A DNA stretch of 11,894 bases from CANJUD01 sp043750035 (GCA_043750035.1 JAYVCI010000033.1:1-11894), one strand, 5' to 3'. Counted from the first letter of the stretch, positions 1 through 6,252 are shown. Translations and numbers: made by a program. The notes: generated from the letters alone by a model not told the origin.

Positions 1-13
1 GCCGCATGGCCCT

Positions 14-48
14 GAATCCCGAATCCTGATTCCTGATTCCTGAATCCC
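14..48 (+). repeat. Heptamer tandem array (GAATCCY/GATTCCT), five units
   Basis: Five consecutive 7-bp units are visible: GAATCCC, GAATCCT, GATTCCT, GATTCCT, GAATCCC. The same heptamer recurs at 204-217, 1121-1148 and 3387-3407, and in inverse orientation at about 83-107. All these copies are intergenic. The repeat and its period are seen directly; no function is assigned. Because GAATCC and GGATTC are complementary, direct and inverted copies in the same spacer could pair. Confidence 0.85.
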
Positions 49-82
49 AAAACAATACTGTTTCCTAATCTCATAAGTTGAG

Positions 83-107
83 AATTCGGGAATCTGGATT
101 CAGGGAA
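83..107 (-). repeat. Inverted copy of the GAATCCY heptamer array
   Basis: Read on the minus strand this stretch gives TCCCTGAATCCAGATTCCC followed by GAATTC, which is the same 7-bp periodicity as the array at 14-48. It lies 35 nt from that array and could fold against it. Confidence 0.6.
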
Positions 108-111
108 CCTA

Positions 112-188
112 ATGTTCGACCCCGATGGGGTCGTAGGTTTATAACCAAACATATACAATAAAGCTGCGACCCCATCGGGGTCGAACAT
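112..188. repeat. Nested inverted-repeat element: 22-bp perfect arms, each itself a hairpin
   Basis: Positions 112-133 and 167-188 are exact reverse complements over 22 bp, separated by 33 nt. Each arm contains its own perfect hairpin: CGACCCC-GAT-GGGGTCG at 117-133 and CGACCCC-ATC-GGGGTCG at 167-183. The 33-nt spacer holds a minor hairpin, GGTT-TAT-AACC, at 136-146. The whole resembles a REP doublet or small MITE: two palindromic units in opposite orientation around a spacer. That comparison is inference, because no transposase is in the window. It lies upstream of the YceI gene and is not T-tailed, so it is unlikely to be a terminator. Confidence 0.85.
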
Positions 189-203
189 CTCATTACATAT
201 CCC

Positions 204-217
204 GAATCCTGATTCCA
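204..217 (+). repeat. Two-unit heptamer copy (GAATCCT GATTCCA)
   Basis: Two adjacent 7-bp units match the family at 14-48. They lie between the nested inverted repeat and the promoter of the YceI gene. Confidence 0.55.
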
Positions 218-271
218 TTTTTTTTGCCTGTGTACTAATCACTTAAGGCATCCCCAAACATCTAACAAAAC

Positions 272-279
272 AATATTTG
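272..279 (+). promoter_or_regulatory. Candidate -7 promoter box for the YceI lipoprotein gene
   Basis: AATATTTG matches the Bacteroidota -7 consensus TAnnTTTG at seven of eight positions (the first base differs). It sits 39 nt before the ATG at 319. No TTG at the usual -33 spacing is evident, so this rests on the -7 box alone. Confidence 0.45.
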
Positions 280-318
280 TATCTACATGTTTTATCATTA
301 AATCTAAAAATTAAAAAC

Positions 319-996
319 ATGACAAAAGCAATTATTATCTTGGCAACTGCAGCATATTTGCTCACTGCTTGCAAAAACAGCAATCAAAACAAGGAAGCCA
401 AAACTGGCGATGCTACTGAAATCAAAAATGATACATTGGAAGGTGTTCAGAAGTACAATATAGTTACCAATGAATCTTCATTGGACTGGCAAGCCTATCA
501 AGTAATGGTAAGTGGTGGTCATAAAGGAACTATTAAAATAGCTTCGGGTGAACTTACCGTTAATGCTGGAAACATTACAGGTGGAAATTTCAAAATGGAT
601 ATGGGTACGATTGTTCCTGTTGGAATGGACAATGAAGAAATGAAAACAAAACTAACCAAGCACTTCAGAAGTCCAGACTTTTTTGATGCAGAAAAATATA
701 AAGATGCTGAGTTTACTATTGCTGAGGTAGTGAAGGGAACTGGCGATGGTTCTCCCGAATCTTATTCGGGAACGCTCACCACCACAATCAAAGGCAACTT
801 AAAAATAAAAGATATGACAAATATGATAGAGTTTCCGGCTACCATAAAAATGGAAGATGGAAAAATAACTGCATCTGCCAGCTTTAGCATCGACCGTAAA
901 AAATGGAAACTAAACTATATGTCTGAGAAATCTTTTGGCGATAAAATTATCAAAGATATGATAGACATTGACTTTAAAGTTGTGATGAAGAAATAA
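319..996 (+). CDS. YceI-family lipoprotein
   Basis: Encodes about 225 residues. The start ATG at 319 is chosen over an in-frame TTG at 277 because it places a clean lipoprotein signal at the N-terminus: charged MTK, a hydrophobic stretch, then lipobox L15-T-A-C18. An acidic/polar linker follows. The mature part has the YceI lipocalin-like pattern, with an SSLDW start, KHFRSPDFFDAEKY (the family's conserved helix/loop), TIKGNLKIKDMT, and an end in DIDFKVVMKK. YceI proteins are periplasmic beta-barrels that bind isoprenoid or other lipid ligands; here lipidation would anchor it in the outer or inner membrane. The physiological ligand cannot be read from sequence. An odd feature is that codons 146-151 (PESYSG), in a loop region, are encoded by a perfect palindrome at 753-771 that also occurs between genes at 6170-6188. 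The gene stands alone, with a terminator behind it. Confidence 0.9.
   Translation: MTKAIIILATAAYLLTACKNSNQNKEAKTGDATEIKNDTLEGVQKYNIVTNESSLDWQAYQVMVSGGHKGTIKIASGELTVNAGNITGGNFKMDMGTIVPVGMDNEEMKTKLTKHFRSPDFFDAEKYKDAEFTIAEVVKGTGDGSPESYSGTLTTTIKGNLKIKDMTNMIEFPATIKMEDGKITASASFSIDRKKWKLNYMSEKSFGDKIIKDMIDIDFKVVMKK
753..771. repeat. Palindrome TCCCGAATCTTATTCGGGA inside the YceI coding sequence
   Basis: Arms of 8 bp around a 3-nt CTT loop. Its exact reverse complement occurs at 6170-6188 between genes. It is read in frame as S-P-E-S-Y-S-G and causes no frameshift. Confidence 0.9.
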
Positions 997-1021
997 GTTT
1001 ATAAATCAGATGAATTAATGG

Positions 1022-1050
1022 AAAGCCGCTCAGTATTGGGTGGCTTTTTT
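1022..1050 (+). terminator. Intrinsic terminator of the YceI gene
   Basis: An 8-bp stem (AAAGCCGC at 1022-1029 with GTGGCTTT at 1040-1047, including one G-T pair) is followed by T residues to 1050. It begins 26 nt after the stop codon, the expected place for a rho-independent terminator. Confidence 0.8.
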
Positions 1051-1064
1051 ATTTTATATTTTAC

Positions 1065-1078
1065 TTCGCCGCGGCGAA
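1065..1078. repeat. Perfect GC-rich palindrome TTCGCCGCGGCGAA
   Basis: A 14-bp perfect palindrome in very AT-rich surroundings. It shares the CGCCGCGGCG core with 8481-8492; 3341-3352 is a near relative. It lies just past the YceI terminator. Confidence 0.75.
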
Positions 1079-1120
1079 ATTATTTTAATTTTAAGCAATA
1101 TCCTGGGTAAACTCAGCCCC

Positions 1121-1148
1121 GAATCCTGAATCCAGGTTCCCGAATCCA
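1121..1148 (+). repeat. Heptamer array, four units
   Basis: Units GAATCCT, GAATCCA, GGTTCCC, GAATCCA keep the 7-bp register of the 14-48 family with some divergence. Confidence 0.65.
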
Positions 1149-1150
1149 TT

Positions 1151-1347
1151 TCAATAATCCCATTTCGGCTTTGTGAAATACAATAAAGTTCCATCTAAAT
1201 CTTGGAAGTGCAGGTAATAATTTTTCGGCTCGCAATATATTTTGTTGAAATGAGATAAAAAAAATTAGCAAGCTCAACAGCGTTGGGCGACTGTTTATTC
1301 ATTACAGGAGGTATTGTATCGGCCATACCTTTTTTCTTTTCATACAT
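1151..1347 (-). pseudogene. Remnant of a short protein, frameshifted at a poly-A run
   Basis: On the minus strand the ATG at 1347 opens MYEKKKGMADTIPPVMNKQ and continues to VELANFF. The frame is then lost at the run of eight A on the plus strand (1257-1264). One additional base there would continue into SHFNKIYCEPKNYYLHFQ, then DLDGTLLYFTKPKWDY and a TGA at 1153-1151, about 65 residues in all. The protein-like ending, close to the DPDGN-L-L-F ends of some VOC/glyoxalase-fold proteins, makes real coding ancestry plausible; that family assignment is a weak inference. It could be a true pseudogene or an assembly or sequencing error in the homopolymer. It faces away from the broken plus-strand ORF that starts at 1376. 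Confidence 0.4.
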
Positions 1348-1363
1348 TAAATTGATTATGTAT

Positions 1364-1371
1364 TATATTTG
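1364..1371 (+). promoter_or_regulatory. Promoter-like -7 box TATATTTG
   Basis: A full match to TAnnTTTG, with an ATG 4 nt after it at 1376. It could drive the broken small ORF at 1376 and perhaps the protease gene at 1550. No clear -33 TTG is present at normal spacing. Confidence 0.5.
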
Positions 1372-1375
1372 CACT

Positions 1376-1553
1376 ATGGCAAAGAAAACCAAGGAAACCA
1401 GGCAAACTAAAGGACAAACTTAACGATTTGTTGAAGGTGCTATAAATAACAAGAAAGACAAGAAATAAAATAGGTGAAGCCAATTTCCAGGTATGTAACG
1501 GTTTTACTGAAAATTTCGATATAATTGCCATTCTTAAAAATCAATATCAATGA
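1376..1553 (+). pseudogene. Broken small ORF directly upstream of the protease gene
   Basis: The ATG at 1376 gives only MAKKTKETRQTKGQT before a stop. A +1 frame switch near 1405-1415 reads KLKDKLNDLLKVL, hits TAA at 1443-1445, and then continues in the same frame through NKIGEANFQVCNGFTENF and DIIAILKNQYQ to a TGA at 1551-1553. That TGA overlaps the ATG of the next gene (ATGA at 1550-1553), the usual layout of translationally coupled genes, which suggests a real gene once stood here. The intervening bases read FVEGAINNKKDKK in the original frame, so two lesions are needed. I do not recognise the family. Alternatively it is non-coding and the resemblance is chance. Confidence 0.35.
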
Positions 1554-2659
1554 ATAAAATATATTACACCGCCATCTTTTTAGTTTTGAGTAAAATCTCT
1601 TTATCTCAAAAAATTACCTACAATTACCTTGTTGATACTTCAAATGTGGAAGTGAAAAAGGTAAAAGAATTATTTGAAAATTATATTCATTCAAGACCTG
1701 ATAGTATATATAACAACCCTTATTGGAGTGACTCTGAGAAAATATCTGGTCGCCATTTCGACATATTATATGGAGAATTTCAACCATCATTATACATGGG
1801 CTTTCCGGTGCATGTATTGAGCATAAAATCTAATAACCATGTTTATGAAATTAAAGCCATGTTCTCGTCATGCGAATCGGATGGTACACCTTATGTTTTA
1901 ACTATAGTAAATTTTTATGCAAAGAAAGAAATAGAAAATTATAAATTGTATAATGCCTTATTTATTAACCGAAAACGTTGGCTCACTAATAAAATTGGAT
2001 TAGTTTCATTCTACAGTCCGCTTTATCATAAGTTTGATTCGGCAAAGGCAAAAAAAATGAGTGACTTTGCAATTGAACTTTGTAAAAATTTAGAGTTAGA
2101 ACCTGTACCTTTTGAATATTACCTGGCTGGTGATTTTGATGAACTACAAAATATAAAAGGTATTGATTACTGGCTTGGAATGGGAGGTGAGGTAAAACCT
2201 ACTGGAAGAGGGGGTAATGGTAGTGTGTTTTGCAGCGGTATGGGCGAAAATTATTTTCACGAACCCTTTCATGTTTTGGTTGGATTAAAATATAAAAGTC
2301 ATTTATGGGTGGCTGAAGGTATGGCTACTTATTTAGGAGGCAGCAGGGGGCAGCCGTTAAGTTGGCATATTACTAGAGTGAACAAATACCTTAAAGATAA
2401 TTTGGAAATTAATCTAAACAATTTGTTATCCCTAAGAACCATGGACGAATATACCGATTTTCGTTATGTTTTAGGGGGGCTTATTGCAAAAAGGATATTT
2501 GAAAAAGGAGGTTGGAAATTAATAAGGGAATTTATGAATAGCGGTTATTCTGACGAAGATTATTATAATGCAATTGAAAAGTATTTAGGCATTAAGAGAA
2601 ATGATTTGAATAAATATTTAAGACAAGAGCTGGAAATAGAAGAAAAAAGTAAAAAATAA
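1550..2659 (+). CDS. Secreted gluzincin-like metalloprotease (HEPFH), hypothetical
   Basis: A 369-residue protein. The N-terminus MNKIYYTAIFLVLSKISLSQ looks like a signal peptide with cleavage near residue 19-20, so export to the periplasm or beyond is likely. The catalytic signature is HEPFH (H237, E238, H241), followed by WVAEGMATY, whose E256 is a suitable third zinc ligand 15 residues after H241. That HExxH...E arrangement is the gluzincin pattern, seen in Peptidase_MA-like families. The following helical part and a C-terminal YNAIEKYLGI-type segment fit this fold. Substrate is unknown. The N-terminal 200 residues have no motif I recognise. The start ATG overlaps the stop of the broken upstream ORF; no own TAnnTTTG box is seen within the preceding 100 nt, so transcription probably comes from the box at 1364. 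Base use resembles the neighbours. Confidence 0.8.
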   Translation: MNKIYYTAIFLVLSKISLSQKITYNYLVDTSNVEVKKVKELFENYIHSRPDSIYNNPYWSDSEKISGRHFDILYGEFQPSLYMGFPVHVLSIKSNNHVYEIKAMFSSCESDGTPYVLTIVNFYAKKEIENYKLYNALFINRKRWLTNKIGLVSFYSPLYHKFDSAKAKKMSDFAIELCKNLELEPVPFEYYLAGDFDELQNIKGIDYWLGMGGEVKPTGRGGNGSVFCSGMGENYFHEPFHVLVGLKYKSHLWVAEGMATYLGGSRGQPLSWHITRVNKYLKDNLEINLNNLLSLRTMDEYTDFRYVLGGLIAKRIFEKGGWKLIREFMNSGYSDEDYYNAIEKYLGIKRNDLNKYLRQELEIEEKSKK

Positions 2660-2792
2660 AGCAAGGTTTAGATGGCTCACACAAGCCGCTGCCGGCACAG
2701 GCCCTTCAAGTAAGCCGGTAAGTATTATAGTTCAGAATTAAGAACACACGTCAATAAACAAATTAAATATTTAAAACAAGGGACAACTGCAC

Positions 2793-2800
2793 TACATTTG
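2793..2800 (+). promoter_or_regulatory. Orphan promoter-like box TACATTTG
   Basis: A perfect TAnnTTTG match with no good gene immediately downstream. It may be the promoter left from a lost gene, drive a small RNA, or serve the FIIMPF stump 200 nt on. Confidence 0.35.
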
Positions 2801-2906
2801 TCGTCACATAATGGGTATGCCCAACAAAACATGCAGTAATTAGCCAAACCCATACAAGCACAAATAATCTATTAAAATATCATAAAACCAAGCACTATAA
2901 TACATT

Positions 2907-2967
2907 CCCCCATTTCACCCAGGGCGGAAATTAGCGAAACAGGTTTCGCTAACTGGGATGGTGGGGG
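2907..2967. repeat. Long bipartite hairpin before the FIIMPF stump
   Basis: The inner stem is TTAGCGAAAC (2931-2940) with GTTTCGCTAA (2943-2952), ten perfect pairs. A second stem pairs CCCAG (2918-2922) with CTGGG (2953-2957), leaving an 8-nt bulge on the left side. An outer stem pairs CCCCCA (2907-2912) with TGGGGG (2962-2967). It is followed by extra G residues and ATTTT rather than a T-run, so a terminator is possible but not typical. A palindromic repeat or mobile-element end fits equally well. Confidence 0.65.
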
Positions 2968-3001
2968 GGGATTTTAAAGCAACGCACTAATACTAATAAG
3001 A

Positions 3002-3199
3002 ATGGATAAAAAGTGTTTTATAATTATGCCTTTCAGAGACGAACTAAAAAGCCTCTTTGAAAAACTTAAATTAATCTGTAGCGACTTAGGCATTGATTGC
3101 AGACGGTCAGATGAAATTGCAGTAGGCTCAATAACAAAGATAATATTTGAAGAAATTTATTTTGCCGATGCCAGCCATCGCAAGTTTAGCGAAGCGTAA
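3002..3199 (+). pseudogene. 3'-truncated nucleoside 2-deoxyribosyltransferase/TIR-like 'FIIMPF' gene
   Basis: The 65-residue frame begins MDKKCFIIMPFRDELKSLFE and runs through CSDLGIDCRRSDEIAVGSIT to IIFEEIYFAD. This is the characteristic N-terminus of a Rossmann-like domain related to nucleoside 2-deoxyribosyltransferases and TIR-type NAD-cleaving domains, which normally continues after 'AD' with a VIIADLTG-type strand and a conserved acidic/N-x-FYELG segment. Here the homology stops at about codon 55 (about 3167) and nine unrelated residues, ASHRKFSEA, precede the stop. The DNA from that point is palindromic repeat sequence, so the gene has lost its 3' two-thirds. Proteins of this type are often found in defence contexts, which is inference for this stump. 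It is almost certainly non-functional as a full domain. Confidence 0.7.
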
Positions 3200-3352
3200 C
3201 TTGTGATTACCATACAGTCAGTCTCCAGACTGACGGAGAGTACTGCCCCAATCTATGATTCGTTCGGCCTCCGTTTTGCGTTTGCAAAGCCTTGCACACG
3301 CTCGCGTAAAAGACACTATCATATTACCAACGAATAGCATCCGCCACGGCGG
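3168..3352. repeat. Palindrome-rich insert that replaces the 3' part of the FIIMPF gene
   Basis: Several inverted repeats follow one another. CGCAAGTT...AACTTGTG around 3179-3205 has a GAA-containing loop. GTCAGTCT-CC-AGACTGAC at 3217-3234 is perfect. ATTCGTT (3258-3264) and AACGAAT (3329-3335) enclose about 64 nt. The near-palindrome CCGCCACGGCGG lies at 3341-3352. The block starts where coding homology of the upstream gene ends, suggesting an insertion or recombination endpoint. No transposase ORF is present, so it is not an autonomous element. Confidence 0.55.
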
Positions 3353-3386
3353 AACGCCCGATAGCCAATTTTACTTTTCATCACCC

Positions 3387-3407
3387 AAATCCTGAATCCT
3401 GAATCCC
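3387..3407 (+). repeat. Heptamer array, three units, upstream of mutS
   Basis: Units AAATCCT, GAATCCT, GAATCCC belong to the family seen at 14-48. They lie about 70 nt before the mutS start. Confidence 0.7.
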
Positions 3408-3458
3408 ATTCTGTATTTTTTGTTTATAACGCGTTTGCAAAGGACAGTGTTTGTGCTT

Positions 3459-3466
3459 TTGATTTG
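3459..3466 (+). promoter_or_regulatory. Possible -7 box TTGATTTG for mutS
   Basis: Matches TAnnTTTG at seven of eight positions and lies 11 nt before the chosen ATG at 3477. The match is modest and no -33 element is clear. Confidence 0.3.
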
Positions 3467-3476
3467 TGGGTTAAAT

Positions 3477-6089
3477 ATGGTTGCAGGAAAAGAAACCCCG
3501 TTGATGAAACAGTATGCTAGTTTCAAAGCTAAGTATCCCGATGCTTTGCTGTTGTTTCGTGTGGGCGATTTTTATGAAACGTTTGGCGAGGATGCAATTA
3601 AAGCGTCGCAGATTTTGGGTATTGTACTTACCAAAAGGGCCAATGGGCAGGCTAGCCATATAGAACTTGCCGGATTTCCTTACCATTCGTTGGATACTTA
3701 TTTGCCCAAGCTTGTTCGTGCCGGGCTAAGAGTTGCCATCTGCGAGCAATTAGAAGACCCGAAACTTGCCAAGGGAATTGTAAAACGTGGTGTTACCGAA
3801 TTGGTATCGCCAGGTGTGGCATATAGCGAGAAAATTGTAGATCATAAATCCAATAATTTTTTGGCTTCTATATATTTTGATAAAGACCAAACGGGTGTTG
3901 CATTTTTAGATATTTCTACAGGGGAGTTTATGGCCGCTCAGGGTAGTTTGGCTTATATTGATAAACTTATACAAAGTTTAAAACCTGCTGAAGTTTTGAT
4001 ATCAAAACCCCAACTCAAAACTTTCAAAACATTATATGCTGATAGTTTCTATACTTATGCAGTTGATGACTGGATTTTCATGCCCGATTTTGCCAAAGAA
4101 AAACTATTAAAACAATTTGAAACTACCACGCTCAAAGGTTTTGGAATTGATACACTCGAACTCGGAATTATAGCAGCAGGTGCAGCTTTGCATTATGTGC
4201 AGGAAAATTTGCAACAAGAAATTACGCATGTAAATGCTATTAGCCGATTGGACGAAAGTAAATATGTTTGGTTGGATAAATTTACGATCAGAAATTTAGA
4301 AATATTAAATACTGCGAGCGAAAAAGGAACAAGTTTAATTGATGTTTTGGATAAAACTTTAACGGCTATGGGAAGTCGTTTATTTAAGCGTTGGTTGGTA
4401 TTGCCGCTCAAAGATTTGCAACCCATACAAGAGCGACTTGATTCAGTAGAATATTTCACAAAAAAACAAAATGATTATATACAATTAACGGAAGCTCTTC
4501 AACAAATGGGTGACCTCGAAAGACTGATTTCCAAAGTTGCCATGGGTCGTGTAAACCCTCGTGAATTGTATCATTTGAACCGTTCTATGCAATTATTGCC
4601 TGCTATAAAAACGCTATGCGAAAACAGCGGACAAACGGCTTTGATGCACCTCGGACAGCAATTGAATTTGTGTACACTTATTATAGATAAAATTGGTTTA
4701 ACTGTAAATGCAGATGCCCCTGCTCTTATAAATAAAGGTGGTGTTATCAATGCAGGAATTGATACAGAATTGGATGACCTGCGAGCAATTTCTCATTCAG
4801 GGAAAGGTTATCTTTTGCAAATGCAACAACGCGAAGCCCTTGCTACTGGTATTACCTCATTGAAGATTGCATATAATAATGTATTTGGATATTATATAGA
4901 AGTAACGCATTTACACAAAAATAAAGTACCACCAGAATGGCACCGCAAACAAACCCTTACCAATGCCGAAAGATATATAACGCCCGAACTAAAAGAATAT
5001 GAAGAAAAGATATTGGGAGCCGAGGATAAAATATTATCTCTGGAAGTAAAACTATATAATAACTTGGTGGCTGAAGTTGCAGGATATATTGGCCCTGTTC
5101 AGCAGAACGCCATGGTATTGGCCAAACTCGATTGCTTATGCAGTTATACAAAAACTGCACTGGAATATAATTTTTGCAAACCAAAATTAAATGAAAGCCA
5201 CGAATTGCATTTGCTGGGTTGCCGTCATCCTGTAATAGAACGAAACATGAAAGCAGGCGAAAGTTATATACCCAATGACTTAATGTTGAACCGTGACGAG
5301 CAACAAATTATTATATTAACGGGGCCGAATATGTCGGGTAAATCTGCTTTGCTTCGTCAAACAGCATTGGCAGTTTTAATGGCCCAGGCAGGCAGTTTTG
5401 TAGCATGCACCGAAGCAAATATTGGGTTGGTTGATAAAGTATTTACCCGGGTGGGAGCGAGCGATAATTTATCAGGCGGTGAAAGTACCTTTATGGTCGA
5501 GATGACTGAAACTGCCAGTATTCTCAACAACCTCAGCGATCGCAGTTTAATATTATTAGATGAAATCGGCCGTGGCACCAGTACGTATGATGGGGTATCA
5601 TTGGCATGGAGTATTACAGAATATTTAAACACGCAAAGTTTCAAACCCAAAACATTATTTGCTACACATTATCATGAATTAAATGAATTGGAGACAACAC
5701 ATCATGGTGTAAAAAACTATCATATATCATTAAAAGAAAGTGGCAACAAAATTATATTTTTACGCAAACTATTACCCGGTGGCAGCGAACATAGTTTTGG
5801 TATTCATGTAGCAAAAATGGCCGGCATACCACAGCAAGTTTTAAAACGTGCGAATGAAATACTTTCACACTTAGAAGCACAACGTGGAGAAATTGATGGA
5901 AATGATACAAAAAAAGTAATGAAGACTATACCCCAATCTACTTTCCAAATGAATATGTTTACTTTGGATGACCCGCTGTTGACCCGCATAAACGAAGAGT
6001 TCCGCAAGATTGATTTAAACCATATAACCCCGATGGAAGCTTTGTTGAAGATACAGTTTTTGAAGAATATATTTGACAAGGTGGATTAA
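3477..6089 (+). CDS. mutS: DNA mismatch repair protein MutS
   Basis: Encodes 870 residues from the ATG at 3477, the usual length for bacterial MutS1. An upstream in-frame start at 3420 would add 19 hydrophobic residues that do not belong to the family, so ATG 3477 is preferred. Domain I opens with ETPLMKQYASFKAKYPD and contains the mismatch-reading F-x-E motif in GDFYETF (F32, E34). The C-terminal ABC-type ATPase has Walker A GPNMSGKS (616-623), a signature segment SGGESTFMVEM, Walker B LILLDEIGRGTST (D695, E696) and an ATHYHEL switch histidine segment. The tail ends with a PMEALLKIQFLKN dimerisation-type helix. MutS binds mispairs and small loops in newly replicated DNA and recruits MutL. 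It is complete and shows no lesion. It stands alone between repeat-bearing spacers; no mutL is in view. Confidence 0.97.
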   Translation: MVAGKETPLMKQYASFKAKYPDALLLFRVGDFYETFGEDAIKASQILGIVLTKRANGQASHIELAGFPYHSLDTYLPKLVRAGLRVAICEQLEDPKLAKGIVKRGVTELVSPGVAYSEKIVDHKSNNFLASIYFDKDQTGVAFLDISTGEFMAAQGSLAYIDKLIQSLKPAEVLISKPQLKTFKTLYADSFYTYAVDDWIFMPDFAKEKLLKQFETTTLKGFGIDTLELGIIAAGAALHYVQENLQQEITHVNAISRLDESKYVWLDKFTIRNLEILNTASEKGTSLIDVLDKTLTAMGSRLFKRWLVLPLKDLQPIQERLDSVEYFTKKQNDYIQLTEALQQMGDLERLISKVAMGRVNPRELYHLNRSMQLLPAIKTLCENSGQTALMHLGQQLNLCTLIIDKIGLTVNADAPALINKGGVINAGIDTELDDLRAISHSGKGYLLQMQQREALATGITSLKIAYNNVFGYYIEVTHLHKNKVPPEWHRKQTLTNAERYITPELKEYEEKILGAEDKILSLEVKLYNNLVAEVAGYIGPVQQNAMVLAKLDCLCSYTKTALEYNFCKPKLNESHELHLLGCRHPVIERNMKAGESYIPNDLMLNRDEQQIIILTGPNMSGKSALLRQTALAVLMAQAGSFVACTEANIGLVDKVFTRVGASDNLSGGESTFMVEMTETASILNNLSDRSLILLDEIGRGTSTYDGVSLAWSITEYLNTQSFKPKTLFATHYHELNELETTHHGVKNYHISLKESGNKIIFLRKLLPGGSEHSFGIHVAKMAGIPQQVLKRANEILSHLEAQRGEIDGNDTKKVMKTIPQSTFQMNMFTLDDPLLTRINEEFRKIDLNHITPMEALLKIQFLKNIFDKVD

Positions 6090-6093
6090 ATCA

Positions 6094-6114
6094 GTTGTGA
6101 GTTGTGGGTTGTGA
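6094..6114 (+). repeat. Heptamer tandem array GTTGTGR, three units
   Basis: Units GTTGTGA, GTTGTGG, GTTGTGA begin 4 nt after the mutS stop codon. This is a different sequence from the GAATCCY family, but the period is again 7. Confidence 0.75.
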
Positions 6115-6161
6115 GAGTTGCTGTCGCCAAAGGTTTATATCCTGCCTCCCGCAATGCTGCC

Positions 6162-6203
6162 TGTGGTTGTCCCGAATAAGATTCGGGATTGTGACCAACC
6201 ACA
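6162..6203. repeat. Two-tier hairpin with TCCCGAATAAGATTCGGGA core
   Basis: The 19-nt core at 6170-6188 is the exact reverse complement of 753-771 in the YceI gene. It is enclosed by TGTGGTTG (6162-6169) and CAACCACA (6196-6203), giving a longer stem with a small unpaired segment. It lies between mutS and the next gene; without a T-tract it is a poor terminator. Confidence 0.85.
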
Positions 6204-6221
6204 AGGACACGTTAAATTCCA

Positions 6222-6239
6222 TCCCGATAGCTATCGGGA
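6222..6239. repeat. Perfect palindrome TCCCGATAGCTATCGGGA
   Basis: An 18-bp perfect palindrome. The same bases plus flanking A and CT recur in the same orientation at 8503-8523. It lies 13 nt before the TACATTTG box of the next gene, where a -33 region would be, so it could affect that promoter; that role is inference. Confidence 0.9.
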
Positions 6240-6252
6240 CTACAACTCTCCC

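Larger units (their letters stand above)
2660..3001. other. Gene-free spacer with an orphan promoter-like box and a large hairpin
   Basis: No ORF here is convincing. The first 60 nt form a GC-richer island (around 2676-2720) unlike its AT-rich surroundings, with no assignable function; one frame reads QAAAGTGPSSKPVSIIVQN to a stop, which may be a gene tail but is unsupported. A TACATTTG box at 2793-2800 is followed only by a 10-codon ORF (ATG 2811). A strong hairpin occupies 2907-2967. The region looks like decayed or invaded DNA between the protease and the truncated FIIMPF gene. Confidence 0.5.

Noticed and set aside
14..48. CRISPR-like repeat array
   Set aside because: Units are 7 bp and contiguous with no spacers, and no cas genes are present. 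These are simple tandem repeats.
1340..1531. Minus-strand ORF of 63 residues
   Set aside because: Hydrophobic, low-complexity translation of A/G-rich plus-strand DNA. The plus strand here carries more protein-like fragments linked to the downstream gene.
2811..2843. Integron attC-like site (GCCCAAC) with a 10-codon ORF
   Set aside because: Only one core-like heptamer was seen and no matching GTTRRRY partner at a suitable distance; no integrase is in the window.
3420..3476. Extended N-terminus of MutS
   Set aside because: Nineteen hydrophobic residues foreign to MutS. The family N-terminus begins a few residues after the ATG at 3477.
6162..6203. Intrinsic terminator for mutS
   Set aside because: The stem is strong but there is no following T-tract, and its core is a repeat found elsewhere, including inside a coding sequence.
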